This document shows, in pieces, positions 33,195 to 43,904 of a stretch of DNA of 64,000 bases. How positions within the stretch are numbered: the first letter of the stretch is position 1; the number at the start of each line of letters is the position of its first letter. Under the pieces are notes generated by a model that was not told where the DNA came from, made no database searches, and was given only the letters and a program-made list of their open reading frames with translations. A program made the translations under genes and the position numbers. This stretch comes from Dastarcus helophoroides (taxonomy: Eukaryota; Arthropoda; Insecta; Coleoptera; Bothrideridae): positions 2,108,001-2,172,000 of the forward strand of contig CM053327.1 in NCBI GenBank assembly GCA_028583605.1. The letters run 5' to 3'.

Positions 33195-33550
33195 TGTTAC
33201 GCGCTTATCGGTTCGAATTGATACACGTGATAGATTATACCCACTTTATTACTGAATTAAGTCGGCACACTTCAACTGAACAGTAACTCACTAATTATTT
33301 ACTAATTGCTAACCAACTTATTGCACTTGCTTCTAACTGACTGACTCGAGGGAAAACTGACCGCCTTTTTATAGTTTCGGCCCGCGGCTTCCAGAATTTT
33401 CGGCAGATAAGGCTTATCGAATGCCGAAATTTCTGGAACGCTTATCTGCCGTTTGTTTCGTTATCGCGGCCGCTTTCCCCTTATCAGAACCTTCTAGAAA
33501 CTTTTTTTATTTACTAAATTCTACAATTCTATTCTAAATCCTATTTCATC
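33195..33550 (-). repeat. 3' LTR of the gypsy element, truncated at its U3 start
   Basis: It matches the other LTR over its whole length but lacks the last bases toward the interior (TATTTACATTGTGTAACA in the complete copy). On the minus strand it holds TATAAAAAGG (33373-33364) as a TATA box and AATAAA (33250-33245) as the poly(A) signal, in that order, so U3, R and U5 are laid out normally. An inverted repeat with 17-base arms lies at 33389-33405 and 33422-33438. Confidence 0.95.
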
Positions 33551-34880
33551 ATACTCGCATTCATTTCTTTTATGTTAGCGCTCATGTTCGCGAGATCAGT
33601 GTCATTCGCGGCCTCTTCGATGTCAGCTTTCCTAATTCTTCGTGACGCCCCTGGCTCTGAAACCTTGTAAGCGGCTTCAACCTCCAAGGCTCTAATCAGT
33701 GCCTCCCTTGATGTTCGGACGTTCGACAAGCGTATCACTCTCTGGACTTCCGGGTCTCTTATTCCTTCTATGAAAATTCTAACTGCGTGAAGTTCCAGAA
33801 AATCGGTTGGTGCTGTTGGATAGGCAATATACGCCAGTCTTCTCACGTCAGCCTCGAATTCTTGCAGGGTTTCTCCACTTTTCTGCCTTCTTACTAGCAG
33901 CTGCGACTGGACAACTTGCTGCAAATGGTGGTCCCCAAATCTTGGCTCTAAAGCCCTAACTAGATCTTCATAATTGGCTTGTTCTTGATCCGATAGAGTT
34001 CGGAGTAATTCCAGAGCATCTCCGCGCAGGGATACCACTAATGAGGTTGCCTTTGCTCCTTCCGTCCACTGATTGGCCTTAGCAGCAGCTTTGAACTGTT
34101 TTCTGTAGGTGTGGAAGGATGTTTTCCGTCATAGGTCGGAGGTTTTACCTTTTGGGAAGAACTAGCAGATACACTTTCGGATTCATGTTGTGTGCTTTGT
34201 CCACTTAGCAATTTTTTCATGTTATTTTTTATGTTGCTGATCTCCCTCTTTGTTGCATTTTCCAAATCAAGAAGCTTGCTGTTGAATTCTTCTTTGACTT
34301 CGTCAATCTCTTCTTGCATTTCTTCTCTCATTCCTTTAATTTGTTCTTTCACTTCTTCTTTCATTTTTGTAACGTCGGCTCCCATTTTTTCGGTTATATT
34401 TGCTAACAGACTGTGTAACTCTTGTTTTTCTGCATTCCTTTTCTGATCTTCTTCTTGTTTTTCTTGTCGTCTTCGTTCTTCATCTTGTCGTCTTCGTTCT
34501 TCTTCCTGTTCTTTTTCTTGTCGTCTTCGTTCTTCATCTTGTCGTCTTCGGTTTTCTTCCTGTTCTTTTTCTTGTCGTCTTCGTTCTTCCTCCTGTTCTT
34601 TTTCTTGTCGTCTTTCTTCTTTCTCCTGTTCTTTTTCTTGTCGTCTTCGTTCTTCATCTTGTCGTCTTCGTTCTTCTTCCTGTTCTTTCTCCTGCCATCT
34701 TCGTTCTTCATCTTGTCGTCTTCGTTCCTCTTCCTGTTCTTTCTCCTGTCGTCTTCGTTCTTCATCTTGTCGTCTTCGTTCTTCATCGTGTTCTTTAAAC
34801 ATTGCGAATAACGCTTGCATTTGTTGTTCCATTTTGGCCGATTTTAATCTCGTATCCATAAAGCGTAGTAGAATGTTCAA
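33541..34880 (-). pseudogene. gag: Ty3/gypsy Gag, frameshifted and 3'-truncated
   Basis: Two overlapping open frames. The first (34880 down to 34038, 280 codons; the likely Met is codon 8, at 34859) has a short leader, then about six copies of an 18-residue Glu/Arg/Gln-rich unit (EERRRQDEERRRQEKEQE type) that should form a long charged coiled coil, then a helical linker and the start of the capsid-like domain around VKPPTYDGK. The second (34038 down to 33541, 165 codons) continues that domain: LRGDALELLRTL, FGDHHLQQVVQSQLLVRRQ, GETLQEFEADVRRLAYIAYP and RALEVEAAYKVSE, the pattern of Retrotrans_gag (PF03732). The frame changes by one base in a run of A near 34127, either a mutation or a sequencing error. 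The stop codon is supplied by LTR sequence at the deletion joint. Zinc knuckles are absent, probably lost with the deletion. Confidence 0.9.
34440..34795 (-). repeat. in-gag 54-bp minisatellite
   Basis: About six imperfect copies of a 54-base unit encode the charged coiled-coil repeat of Gag. The bias keeps several other frames open on both strands over the same interval; those frames are shadows. Confidence 0.85.
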
Positions 34881-34999
34881 GATTTTACTTGACGCGCCTC
34901 GTATAAACTATTTAACAGTTTAAAACGTCCGAGATAAAGTCAATTACGGCACCTGGCAAGACTTTTTTTCGAGTAATAAAGCACAATACACGAATAATT

Positions 35000-35014
35000 C
35001 CGCTTCTGACACCA
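35000..35014 (-). promoter_or_regulatory. primer-binding site
   Basis: On the minus strand TGGTGTCAGAAGCGG starts two bases after the 5' LTR. It begins with TGG, the complement of a tRNA CCA end, and resembles the 3' end of insect tRNA-Leu as I recall it; the tRNA identity is not certain. Confidence 0.75.
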
Positions 35015-35016
35015 GA

Positions 35017-35391
35017 TGTTACGCGCTTATCGGTTCGAATTGATACACGTGATAGATTATACCCACTTTATTACTGAATTAAGTCGGCACACTTCAACTG
35101 AACAGTAACTCACTAATTATTTACTAATTGCTAACCAACTTATTGCACTTGCTTCTAACTGACTGACTCGAGGGAAAACTGACCGCCTTTTTATAGTTTC
35201 GGCCCGCGGCTTCCAGAATTTTCGGCAGATAAGGCTTATCGAATGCCGAAATTTCTGGAACGCTTATCTGCCGTTTGTTTCGTTATCGCGGCCGCTTTCC
35301 CCTTATCAGAACCTTCTAGAAATTTTTTTTTATTTACTAAATTCTACAATTCTATTCTAAATCCTATTTCATCTATTTACATTGTGTAACA
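35017..35391 (-). repeat. 5' LTR of the gypsy element, complete
   Basis: 375 bases, TGTTAC at one end and GTAACA at the other. On the minus strand TATAAAAAGG (35195-35186) is the expected promoter for gag transcription. The U3 hairpin described for the other LTR is identical here. Confidence 0.95.
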
Positions 35392-35395
35392 ATAC

Positions 35396-37605
35396 TCTTA
35401 ACATTCTAGCATGTTTCTATGAGAATTGGAGTGATGGTGACGCAAACCATAAGCTTTACCACAAAGTTTTCGCTTCAAAAATCCATATAACTATTTTTAT
35501 AATTTGTGTTTGTGTGATAATCTAGTTGGTCAGGCTAAGTATTAACTACTTCTTAGTATTGAATCTGCTTCAAAAACCTACTTTTTCCTTATTTTAATTT
35601 GTTAACTGCTTCTTGATAAATAGATTGGTCTCAATAGTTTATAACTACATTTTTAAAGAAAACTTTCATACGGATAATAAATGCAGGCCCATTTCTACAT
35701 TATTCATGTTTGCTTCTAACGGGTAGTTCAAATTGGTGCACAGAACTTCACTCAATTATTGCGTGATATTTTGTAAATTTCTACCAATTATTTAAATAAT
35801 CACATCATTATTATATAAGTTTGGATCCCTAATCAATCGCATTAGTTAATTAACAAAGTTAGATAAACAACTACCTACTCGTATTGGTTCAGGAACAAAA
35901 GCTGCCGTATATTACTTTCGGAACAATGAAAAATGAATGTACCCAAATTAAAAGTAGCGTGATGGGCGAAATCACGGGAATGTACAGAAAGAAACGCCAT
36001 TGTGTTTTTTAATTTAGCTTCGCGGTATCAAACATTGCAATAAAGTATAATTTTCTCCAATGTTTCGGCCGTATACACGGCTGTATATGCACGTATGCGG
36101 TATTTTCGTTCGCCCCCAATCCATGCAACGGTCCGACGATTTCAATCCATATTACTTCCGCAAAGTGGAAACATTCTCGGAATTTTATGAGTGTTCACAA
36201 TATTAGTTGTTTGTTATTTTCACAGTCCGTTTAAATCCGCGAATGTCAAATTCAATCGGCCCATTCGGATTGGATGTTTTCTGTTGCAGACACGATTTCC
36301 AGTATGCACTTTAATTCTTTGGGAGAGACAATGGAATGAGCGACGGGATTCATGGCGTGCGTTACAGTTTTAAACAGCTTTGGCAGTTATTGTTGTGTCC
36401 TTGCCTCTTTGATATTCGCAAATAAGCTTTTATCGCTCCACTGGACTATAGAATTCTTCATTATCTCCAGATTTTATGCAAAAGCTTTGGAAATCATTAA
36501 ATTTTCTATGCGCTTATGCATTTGTTACTTTGTTGGGCGACCCATAAAACTAAAAATCCCATTTTCATCTAATAATAAATAAAACTTCCTGCTTTCGTTC
36601 CAGTAAACAAGTTAGGATAGAAAGGCTTCATACATTTTTTTATCAAAATCTTTTTTATGTTGCTTGCATCAGTTGAAATCGGTTTCGTAAATTAGGGCAT
36701 TAAGTAGATCAATTTCTAGAAACATAATTATTCTCCAGGAAATTTGAACTTTTAAACTTGTTAAAAAGTTATAAGTGCAAGAGATAACTTTTGTAATCTA
36801 TCGGGATTAAGATGCAAAATCACTCGGATTTGTTAAACAGAAAGCAAAGTAATTGCTCATTAAGAAATAAGGATTTTATTTAACTCAAGATGTAATCGAT
36901 GTACTAGGTATTTTACAAACTAAAATTTGTTTGATGTAACTGTTTTTAGAAAAATAGAAACCATCACTTCTCTTTCTGATAAATATGTCCCATATGAAAA
37001 TGAGTTTTGTAAAAAAATATATTTTGTAGCATTGAATCATAGGCAGTATATTGCATTTTCGATGGTTTTGTCCTATTACTATTATTTCTGGTAAAGTTGT
37101 GTTACGTTCACACCAGACACTATTCCGTACATTTCTCCCTGATGAGATAAAATATTGGCTTATTCACGACATACGATATGACACATCGTGCCTACATTAC
37201 TTGATTTTAAAAAAGTTCTCCCTTTGAGATTGGTTTTGTAAGCTGCAGGATTTCCAAAAAGCATAAAATATATTAATATTTAATATTTTTAAATAGGACA
37301 CCCAATATGTATATTTTTACTTATTCGAGTTCTACGGTCAAAATGGAAGAGATTTTTTTTAAGGATATCGAGATATTTTGTATTTTGTCAAAATGTAGTA
37401 AGAATATTAACTTTTAAATTCTCAACTCTTATTTCTGTTATCAAAACCAAATTTAAGTTGAGGTCTACTAATTGATTAAGTTTTGTGTCACACATGTAAA
37501 AATTATTATTATTATATATATTATTATAACTAAATATGTAAACGCTAATAAGTTAAACGCTATTTTAAATAGACTGGCCCGTATTTCATGTACACGTCAG
37601 TTGAA
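35396..37605. other. no recognisable gene
   Basis: Non-repetitive, moderately AT-rich sequence. Open frames reach 76 codons but overlap and show no known motif. The part from about 35930 to 36370 is less AT-rich than average and free of recognisable transposons, so it is a candidate for host regulatory or transcribed sequence, without direct evidence. Confidence 0.4.
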
Positions 37606-38395
37606 GAAGAATTTAATTCTCCATCGAATTTCAATGTCGAAATTTAATTTCATTTCAAAATTTTGAATTAAAAAAAAAATCTAATCCGTCAAAAATTTGA
37701 ATAAATAATTTGAAACTTTATTGAAAAGACAAAAATCCATAAAAATGTTTTTTGGAAAATTACTTTCTTTAAACTCACTTTTTTAAAGTTGCAACTTTCT
37801 TCTCAAAATTTCGAGAGGGTGAGATGCTTGTCTCCGTTTGACTTAAACTGTCAGTGAGAAATAAATATTTAAGCAAAATATCCGAGCTTTTCGCCCATTT
37901 TTTCAAAATTTCGACATATGGGTCTAGCCGGTTGAGCATACGAAAAAGGCAATTAAGTGTATAGGGGTAACAACCCATAAGAATTATTTTATTTTTCTCC
38001 GAAAATATTATAGATATTGAAGCAAATCTAACTTCAGAAGATAGTAATAGTATTGAAAGTGACTACATTAATTATTATTTCCAGATTTATAGATTAATTT
38101 TTGAAAGTCATAGAGGCATAATCAATCGATTTTTTCAGGGGTGGTTTTTAGAATCACTCTTGAAGGTACACCAACGAACGAAATATATGATATATGAGCA
38201 CATAAAAGTCAGCGTGGTATATAAAATAAACAGAAATATTTATGTGGTGGAACACGCTAAAAAAATATATATAAGACAAATATATTGCGTTCGCTTTTTT
38301 TCAATTATTAAATCTATTTATTTATCTGAATAGATTTATATACAGCATTCTGCTAGGTGTATTATTTGTTTGATATTATAAGTAGAGACCGAATT
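37606..38395. other. no recognisable gene; short low-complexity patch
   Basis: About 37620-37820 shows the T-rich/A-rich degenerate style seen elsewhere (for example CTCAAAATTTCGAG). The rest is unremarkable. Confidence 0.4.
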
Positions 38396-38399
38396 TTAA

Positions 38400-38595
38400 G
38401 TAAAATCATATGATCCTACCTCTTCACTTTTTTCGCAGTTTTTCATGTATTAATTAAAATACAGAACTTGTCCCCTGAAACCAAGAAAGATTAAAAAACA
38501 CAACAAAGGTTGCTCTAGCGCGCTTCGACAACTAAGCTGTCATCTCCAGAGAGATAGTAACAGCTAATCTTAAAATTTACCCTTATATACTAAGA
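38400..38595 (-). repeat. Penelope-like family 1 fragment with hammerhead-like motif
   Basis: On the minus strand a TATATAAGG phrase (about 38587-38579) precedes the hammerhead-like motif (38553-38513), followed by the family tail with TTTCTTGGTTTCAGGGGACA. The tail matches those at 3779 and 21968. The TATATAAGG lies about 30 bases upstream of the motif and may be a promoter remnant. Confidence 0.6.
38513..38553 (-). ncRNA. hammerhead-ribozyme-like motif, family 1, second good copy
   Basis: CTCT - CTGGAGA - T - GACAG/TTGTC (4 pairs plus one G-U) - GAA - GC GC GC - T - AGAG. Against the 21.9-kb copy the first stem III pair is G-C in place of A-U and one stem II pair is C-G in place of U-A, with pairing kept in both. 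The core A at position 6 is G, which would be expected to weaken activity. Confidence 0.45.
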
Positions 38596-39034
38596 ATATT
38601 CACTTCGTGCATGATCGACCGTATGAACGCGCATCTGCATCTAATCATAGACGTCGTAGTGTCACAATTCCTTGTCTTTCAACCTTAACTATTTTTAACA
38701 GAGATAAATTGCCTAAAAGCCCAGCGCAACCGTTCATAAGGTTGTCTCCAGCCTTATGGATGGCTAAGCTTTTACATGAACTTAACATATAATTTTTATT
38801 TGCTACTCATAACAATTTAATATTATTATCCATCTAATTCAAAAGCATGTGTTAATGCCTAAATTTCAATTTTGCTCGTTTTTTTGCCATATTTGTACTT
38901 TATTTGGACCTATTTCCAGAAAGTTTCCTGCCTATTTATCCTTTTCTATGGGTTTCGCTGAGTACATTTACACTTCTGGATAATTGAATACGAAATATGT
39001 AATACAACTAATATAGGTTCTTTTAAGAAAGTTC

Positions 39035-39205
39035 AATCCTTTCGCAAAGAGCAACCCCATTATGCTTTTAAAGCAATGCAGATAGGATGCGGAAAAAAGG
39101 ATAGATGGCAATTATTTCTTAAACAAGGATAGATTGTAATTTTTGGGGAAAATTCCGTTCGCTAACGAGTTCCATAGTAACAAGAAACTTCAAGCATAAG
39201 ATTTT
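39035..39205 (-). pseudogene. LINE ORF2 C-terminus (WNSLP type), copy 2
   Basis: Minus-strand sequence parallels 3530-3655: a decayed 'LWNSLPKE' region, then TTCCCCAAAAATTACAATCT against TTCCCAAAAATTACAACCTG, a LSLFKK-like stretch, CCGCATCCTATCTGCAT against CCGCAGCCTACTTGCAG and a shared GCTTTGAAAGCA-like end. Frame shifts and stops are present. The family 1 hammerhead-like motif lies about 480 bases downstream on the same strand. Confidence 0.55.
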
Positions 39206-39549
39206 CAGAAATATAATTTAATAATAATTACTGTTATGATCTACTCAGTCCCCTATAAGCTTTGCCTACTATTGAGACACGGGACAATTAAACTACGTTA
39301 TCCATTTATATTCAATTTTGAGCAAAAACAGATTTGCAGATAAAATGAGAAAATTACCTAAAGGATATTACTTTTCTGCAATTACTACTTTTACAAATTA
39401 TCCCCGAGCTACCTCCTTCAAAGTGAACTTGTGTGTGAAAAATGCCTCTAGAAAGACAAACTACTATAATTAAACACAAATTTGGAGACAACTAAAAAAA
39501 ATCATTTAATTGTAGATGTCGGAAAAATTTTTGTAACAGTTTGGTAAGT

Positions 39550-41592
39550 TAAATTATATCTTAGCAAATATTATTCAAAATAACAAATATCGAAATTTTT
39601 AACTTAATCTTGGATTTTTGCAATTTCAAATTTTATTTTCAAGTGTTCAGATAAGTCTACATTTAGAGTGGCAAAACTTTAAAAAAAATCCATTCATTAA
39701 TAATCATTTCTAAAAATATTCGCTTTTTAAGAAATTTGAACTTTCGCACAAAAAGTGGAATTGTTAATTCACACGGTTCCCCGTAAATTTTTAGTTTTTT
39801 AAACTCTTAGCTATAAAATTAAGTTAACATTTAGAATAACTGTGTAAATTTCCAGAAAAAAAACCACCATTTCTGGAAAAAAAGGTTTGAAGTCAAAATT
39901 TTAAAAAGAAAAGGTAAACCATAAAAAGTACAAGGTAAGTTTGAATTAAAAATTTTAGAAAAAAAATCCACATTTTATAAAGATCGAATTAATTAACAAC
40001 CATCAAAATTCAATATTTTCTAAAAATTTTAAAGATTGGAGCAAAATTGAGAAAAGAGATTTTAAAACTTCCTAAAATCATTTCTGTCTTCTTAAAATCC
40101 CCAGCTAAAATGTTAAAAAAAAAACATTTTAAGCTCAAAAAGTTATAAAAATTTTACAAGGTAAGCGTTTCTCAAAATAAAAATACTAATGTCGTGATTA
40201 AAAGTAAAAAAATTCGCAAATAAAGTCGAAATGTGGTAACTAAGATCGAAATTTCAATGTTGAATTTGAAATGTCAAACTCTTTTTCGAAATTTTCACTT
40301 TGCAGTCGAAATTTTGAGAAAAAGTTCGAATTTTAGAAATCAACATCAAAACATCGAAACAAGTCTATTCAACTTTGAGTTAAACTGGTTAGTTAAAAGT
40401 TGTGAAAAAAATCCTGAATTTTAAATCCTGAAAATTTTATACTGAGTAAATCTCTAAAAGTAACAACCTTTGATGTGTTTTTTAATCTTTCTTGACTTCA
40501 TGAGACAAGATTGTATTTCCATTTTCAAATAAATAATGTAGATTACTTTTATAGAAAGGTATTTCAATTTTTTAAAGTAACCAAGGACCAGTCCGTTGCA
40601 CCAAAATTTAAATTCTGAAGTATGCTCAGATTTTGTGCAATATTCTAAATTTATAAAGGAATCGACTCTAGAAACTAAATTTATAGAAAAAAATCGTCTA
40701 CATATAAAATCTTGAGTTGTTTTTTTCCAAATGCTGAGTTTAAACCTAAAATTTTTAGGCTACAAAATTCACATTTTTTATGAAATTTCGAATATAAGGT
40801 CGAAATTTCGAATAGATAAAAGAAGAAGTTTCACGAAAGCTTTAAATTATTTTTAAAAAGTCAAAATTTCTGGGACGGAATCAGATATTTGTGTTTAAAG
40901 TAAAAATTACAAGATTTATGGAAAAAATTCGAAATTTTAACAATTTTCCAATTTGGAGATACATATGCTTCATGTCCTGAGTGTAACCTAAAATTTACTT
41001 TTTTCTCAAAATTTCGAGTAAACACACATTTTGACACGGTTTTCCGCCTTAATCTCAAAGTTTCGATTTTCTTCTTGAAATTCGAAACCGAAACTTGAAA
41101 TTTTCGCCTTTTAATGTCGAAAGCTTTACTTTAATTTTGAAGTCTTCACTTTTTTCTAAAAATATTTGATTCTAAACTTGAATACTTTTTTTTTTCATTT
41201 TCATTTGAAATCCAAAAATCAAGTGATAAAAGTAATTTAGAAATTGTAGATTCTTCTAAAACGTCTTTTACTAAAACTTTGGTCTTTCAAACTTTAATTA
41301 TCTTGTTAACAATTTAATTTAAAACTTCAAATTTTAGGTTTATTGTAGACATGTCCATTTATCTTCAATTTTCAGTCTGAAATGTCGTCTTTTTTTATGA
41401 GATTTCGAGTCAGTTTTTATTATTATTTTTTGTCGAATTTTCTTTTTTTTTAAAATGCTAAATTAAATATTTAACTTTTCTCCTAAAACCTTTACTTTAA
41501 ACTCTTAATTTTGATTCAGGGATTTTGATTTTATTTTGAAATTTATATCATAATAACTAAATTTTGACTTTCAAAATTTTCAGTTTACAAAG
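39550..41592. repeat. degenerate low-complexity block, A-rich then T-rich
   Basis: A-rich phrases (for example AAAGTCGAAATGTGG, CAAAATTTTAAAAAGAAAAG) up to about 40900, then T-rich ones (GTTTCGATTTTCTTCTTG, AAATGTCGTC). A Penelope-like fragment lies inside (40465-40620), and the block is cut by a mariner-type element at 41595, resuming at 43905 with T-rich polarity. Confidence 0.8.
40465..40620. repeat. rearranged Penelope-like family 1 fragment, head-to-head
   Basis: The first half (+) matches the family tail (GTGTTTTTTAATCTTTCTTG then ACAAGATTGTATTT). The second half matches, on the minus strand, the RT-coding segment of 21865-21915 (AAATTTTGGTGCAACGGACT). The hammerhead-like core is absent. 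The two halves normally have the same orientation, so one has been inverted. Confidence 0.55.
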
Positions 41593-42200
41593 TACATGGT
41601 GTTCCATTTTCGGCACTTTTTGGGGGTATTGAGGTTATTATTAAAGATAGTTGTCGTTTTTATTTTAATGTCTTCCTTTGTAATTAAATGAAAGATCTCA
41701 GTGTCAAACTTATCGCGACTGCCTTAGTTTTTAAACTATAGGGCGATTTTAAAAATCTGAACTTTTCATGTATGTTTCGTATTTCAGTTATGCCTTCTTA
41801 TATCAAAAACATAAAAGCTGATCTTGATAGGAGTTTTTTACCTAAAGTTCAATGGCCTAGTTAGGTTTTCTCTATAATGTTTATTTTTTACGATATTAAC
41901 CAAAGTTATAATTTTTTAAATGGAACACCCTATGTATTATTTTTCATATTGGTTAAGCGTTATTTGTGCTTTTCAAAAATATATAATTGTTTATGTTTAT
42001 TTTGAAAAATAAGCCCAAATTTGATATTTTTATAATTTACTTTATTTATAGCAGTAGGCTATGGCCAAGTTATTAGAATCAAAGTAGCAAAGCTTCAAAA
42101 TTTGACAGATTTTTTGGAATTGTATTATTTATGAAGTATTTTTGTTACGTTGGTGTGTTAAAGTGTATTTTTGTTTAATTACTTTTATTTTATTATTACA

Positions 42201-43276
42201 ATGGCTGCTTACGATAATTATGAAAAGTATGATATGTTAGTATGTTTTATAGAATGCGATGAAAATCTTTAAAAAGCTTTTGAATTATATTTTAATAGGC
42301 AACCATTTCTAAATATCCATGCTCGATTAAAATTCAATCTAATTGAACATGGGTCATTTACTCAACCGCCTCCTAAAACATACGTCAAGAAATACAGGGA
42401 GAAATAAATCTGTTATCGTATGCAGAATCATCAACTTCTTCATCTTGCAGAAAAATAGAGGAAGGGGTTGGTGTAGCAAAATCTGACAGTCAAAGAATTT
42501 TAAAAAAATACCATTACCATCCATATAAATTCAAAGTCGTGCAACATTTACATCCAGGAGACGAGGAGCGCCGGGTAATCTTCTGTCAATGGTATTTAGA
42601 ACAAGTTCGCACCAACAAAACATTTGGAAGGCTTGTCATTTGGTCTGACGAATCTTATTTTTCAAGTGCAAGAATTTTGAATCGCCACAATACGAGATAT
42701 TGGTCTGCACAAAAGCATGCAATTTTTGAAAGAGCACGGCAAGGGCTCTTCGGAGTTGGTGTCTGATATTTTATTTTGGACCGACGGCTAGTCTACCGAA
42801 TATATGAAGGTAGCTCTTATAGCATGCAAATATTTAGAAACACTTCAAGAAATTATTCCCGAATTGTTGGAAAATGTTCCATTGGCCCAATACAATCATG
42901 TTTAATTCCAACAAGACCGTGCCCCAGGCCACAACTCTCAGCTGTTAAGGCCATTTTTGAATAATAACTTTGCTCAAAGATGGATATGCATCAATGGAGG
43001 CCCGTGAGGTGGCCTCCACGATCTCCCAACCTTTCGGTTCTGGATTTTTTTTTTGTGGGGTTTCATACAAAACCATGTATATAAGACACGCTATAGATCG
43101 GTAGCTGAACTTCGTCAGGGAATTCCCTGACGAAGTTCAGCTAGCAAGGATTTGTCTTTAGAACTATTTATAATAGGCCAATAATGTTATTAAATGCAAT
43201 ATAAAGAATTACAAAAGCATGCCTAAAATTGTATTCGGCAAAGGAGGGGGGGGGAGCATTTTGAAAACCATATGTA
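42201..43276 (+). pseudogene. DUF4817-type DDE transposase, decayed
   Basis: ATG at 42201 opens MAAYDNYEKYDMLVCFIE, the usual start of the DUF4817 helix-turn-helix; a TAA follows at codon 24, then FNRQPFLNIHARL...EHGSFTQ. After a frameshift near 42400 a run up to 42766 holds HLHPGDEERRVIFCQWYLEQ, then VIWSDESYF (first catalytic Asp) and NRHNTRYWS. Further frames give IIPELLENVPLAQYNHV, FQQDRAPGH (second Asp), FAQRWI, PPRSPNLSVLDFF (third acidic residue) and NHVYKTRYRSVAELRQGI. The spacing between the second and third acidic residues is about 41-42, larger than mariner DD34D. A C-terminal CIRQRRGGGEHFENHM matches the family end. At least four frame breaks and three stops make it inactive. Confidence 0.85.
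43102..43143. repeat. perfect 42-bp palindrome
   Basis: Two 21-base arms with no spacer are centred between 43122 and 43123 on GGGAATTCCC. The left arm codes VAELRQGI of the transposase, so the right arm is an inverted copy of coding sequence added after it. Confidence 0.97.
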
Positions 43277-43904
43277 AAAAAAATCAACTAATTGTTAGTT
43301 ACAGTTTTTATAACAGTGTTTTTGAAAGTGAACAATATAATGAATAACGTTAAGTGTTGTATATTAAGTTTCAAAATGTCTCATTTTTAGATTTAATTAA
43401 TTTTATATTTATTGATAATAAATTTCCCATGGTCTACTGGTGCAAATAAGGTGAATTATAAAAATATCGAATTTTGAGCTTATTTTTTAAAATAAACCTG
43501 AACAACTATATATTTTTGAAACGCACAAATTACGCTTAACCAATATAAAAAATAATACATAGGGTGTTCCATGAAAAAAATTATAACTTTGATTACTATT
43601 CCAAAAACTAAACCGTTTAGAAATAAACTGACTAATCCACTGAACTTTACGTAAAAATCTGTATCGAGATCAGTTTTTACCTTTATTGATATCTAAAGGT
43701 ATAGCAAACATGCACAGTATGTCTAAACAGAGAGAATTTTCAGAATCACTATGTAGCTTCAAAACTAAGTCAGACACGACGAATTTGACACTGAAATCTT
43801 CCATTTAATCAAAAAGTAAGAGAAAGTGAAAACCCCAACACTCTACCTTTAATAGTAACCCCATTACCCCCAAAAAGTGCGGGAAATGGGACATCCTGTA
43901 CAAT

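Larger units (their letters stand above)
33195..35391 (-). mobile_element. gag-only Ty3/gypsy LTR retrotransposon
   Basis: Two LTRs in direct repeat enclose a gag region on the minus strand; ATAC flanks the element on both sides (33191-33194 and 35392-35395), a 4-bp target duplication usual for this group. The complete LTR starts TGTTAC and ends GTAACA. A primer-binding site lies next to the 5' LTR (35000-35014). There is no protease, RT, RNase H or integrase and no polypurine tract: an internal deletion joins gag to the inside of the 3' LTR. The LTRs differ by one substitution and one T-run length over about 356 shared bases, so insertion was recent. With no pol, movement would have depended on proteins from another copy. 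Confidence 0.95.
41595..43898 (+). mobile_element. Tc1/mariner-superfamily element with long TIRs (DUF4817 type)
   Basis: A 2304-bp element flanked by TA (41593-41594 and 43899-43900). The left inverted repeat runs 41595 to about 42075 and the right about 43418 to 43898; tips are CATGGTGTTCCATTTT and CAGGATGTCCCATTTC, and long stretches such as GCACTTTTTGGGGGTA and AACACCCTATGTATTATTTT pair closely. A decayed transposase gene lies between them on the plus strand. The element interrupts a T-rich low-complexity block. Confidence 0.92.

Noticed and set aside
34192..34811. Plus-strand frames opposite the gypsy gag
   Set aside because: Open because of the 54-bp repeat; the gag reading on the minus strand has domain support and theirs has none.
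35396..37605. Host exons
   Set aside because: No open frame with a known domain and no convincing splice-linked frames; absence of transposons alone is not evidence of a gene.
38607..38792. 61-codon plus-strand frame resembling a LINE C-terminus
   Set aside because: A vague resemblance only (SPA.PFIRLSPALW); no WNSLP motif and no neighbouring RT sequence on that strand.
43251..43260. Poly-G run as a quadruplex site (also near 55843)
   Set aside because: Single G-runs without the repeated spaced tracts needed; the run at 43250 lies in the decayed GG-rich C-terminus of the transposase.
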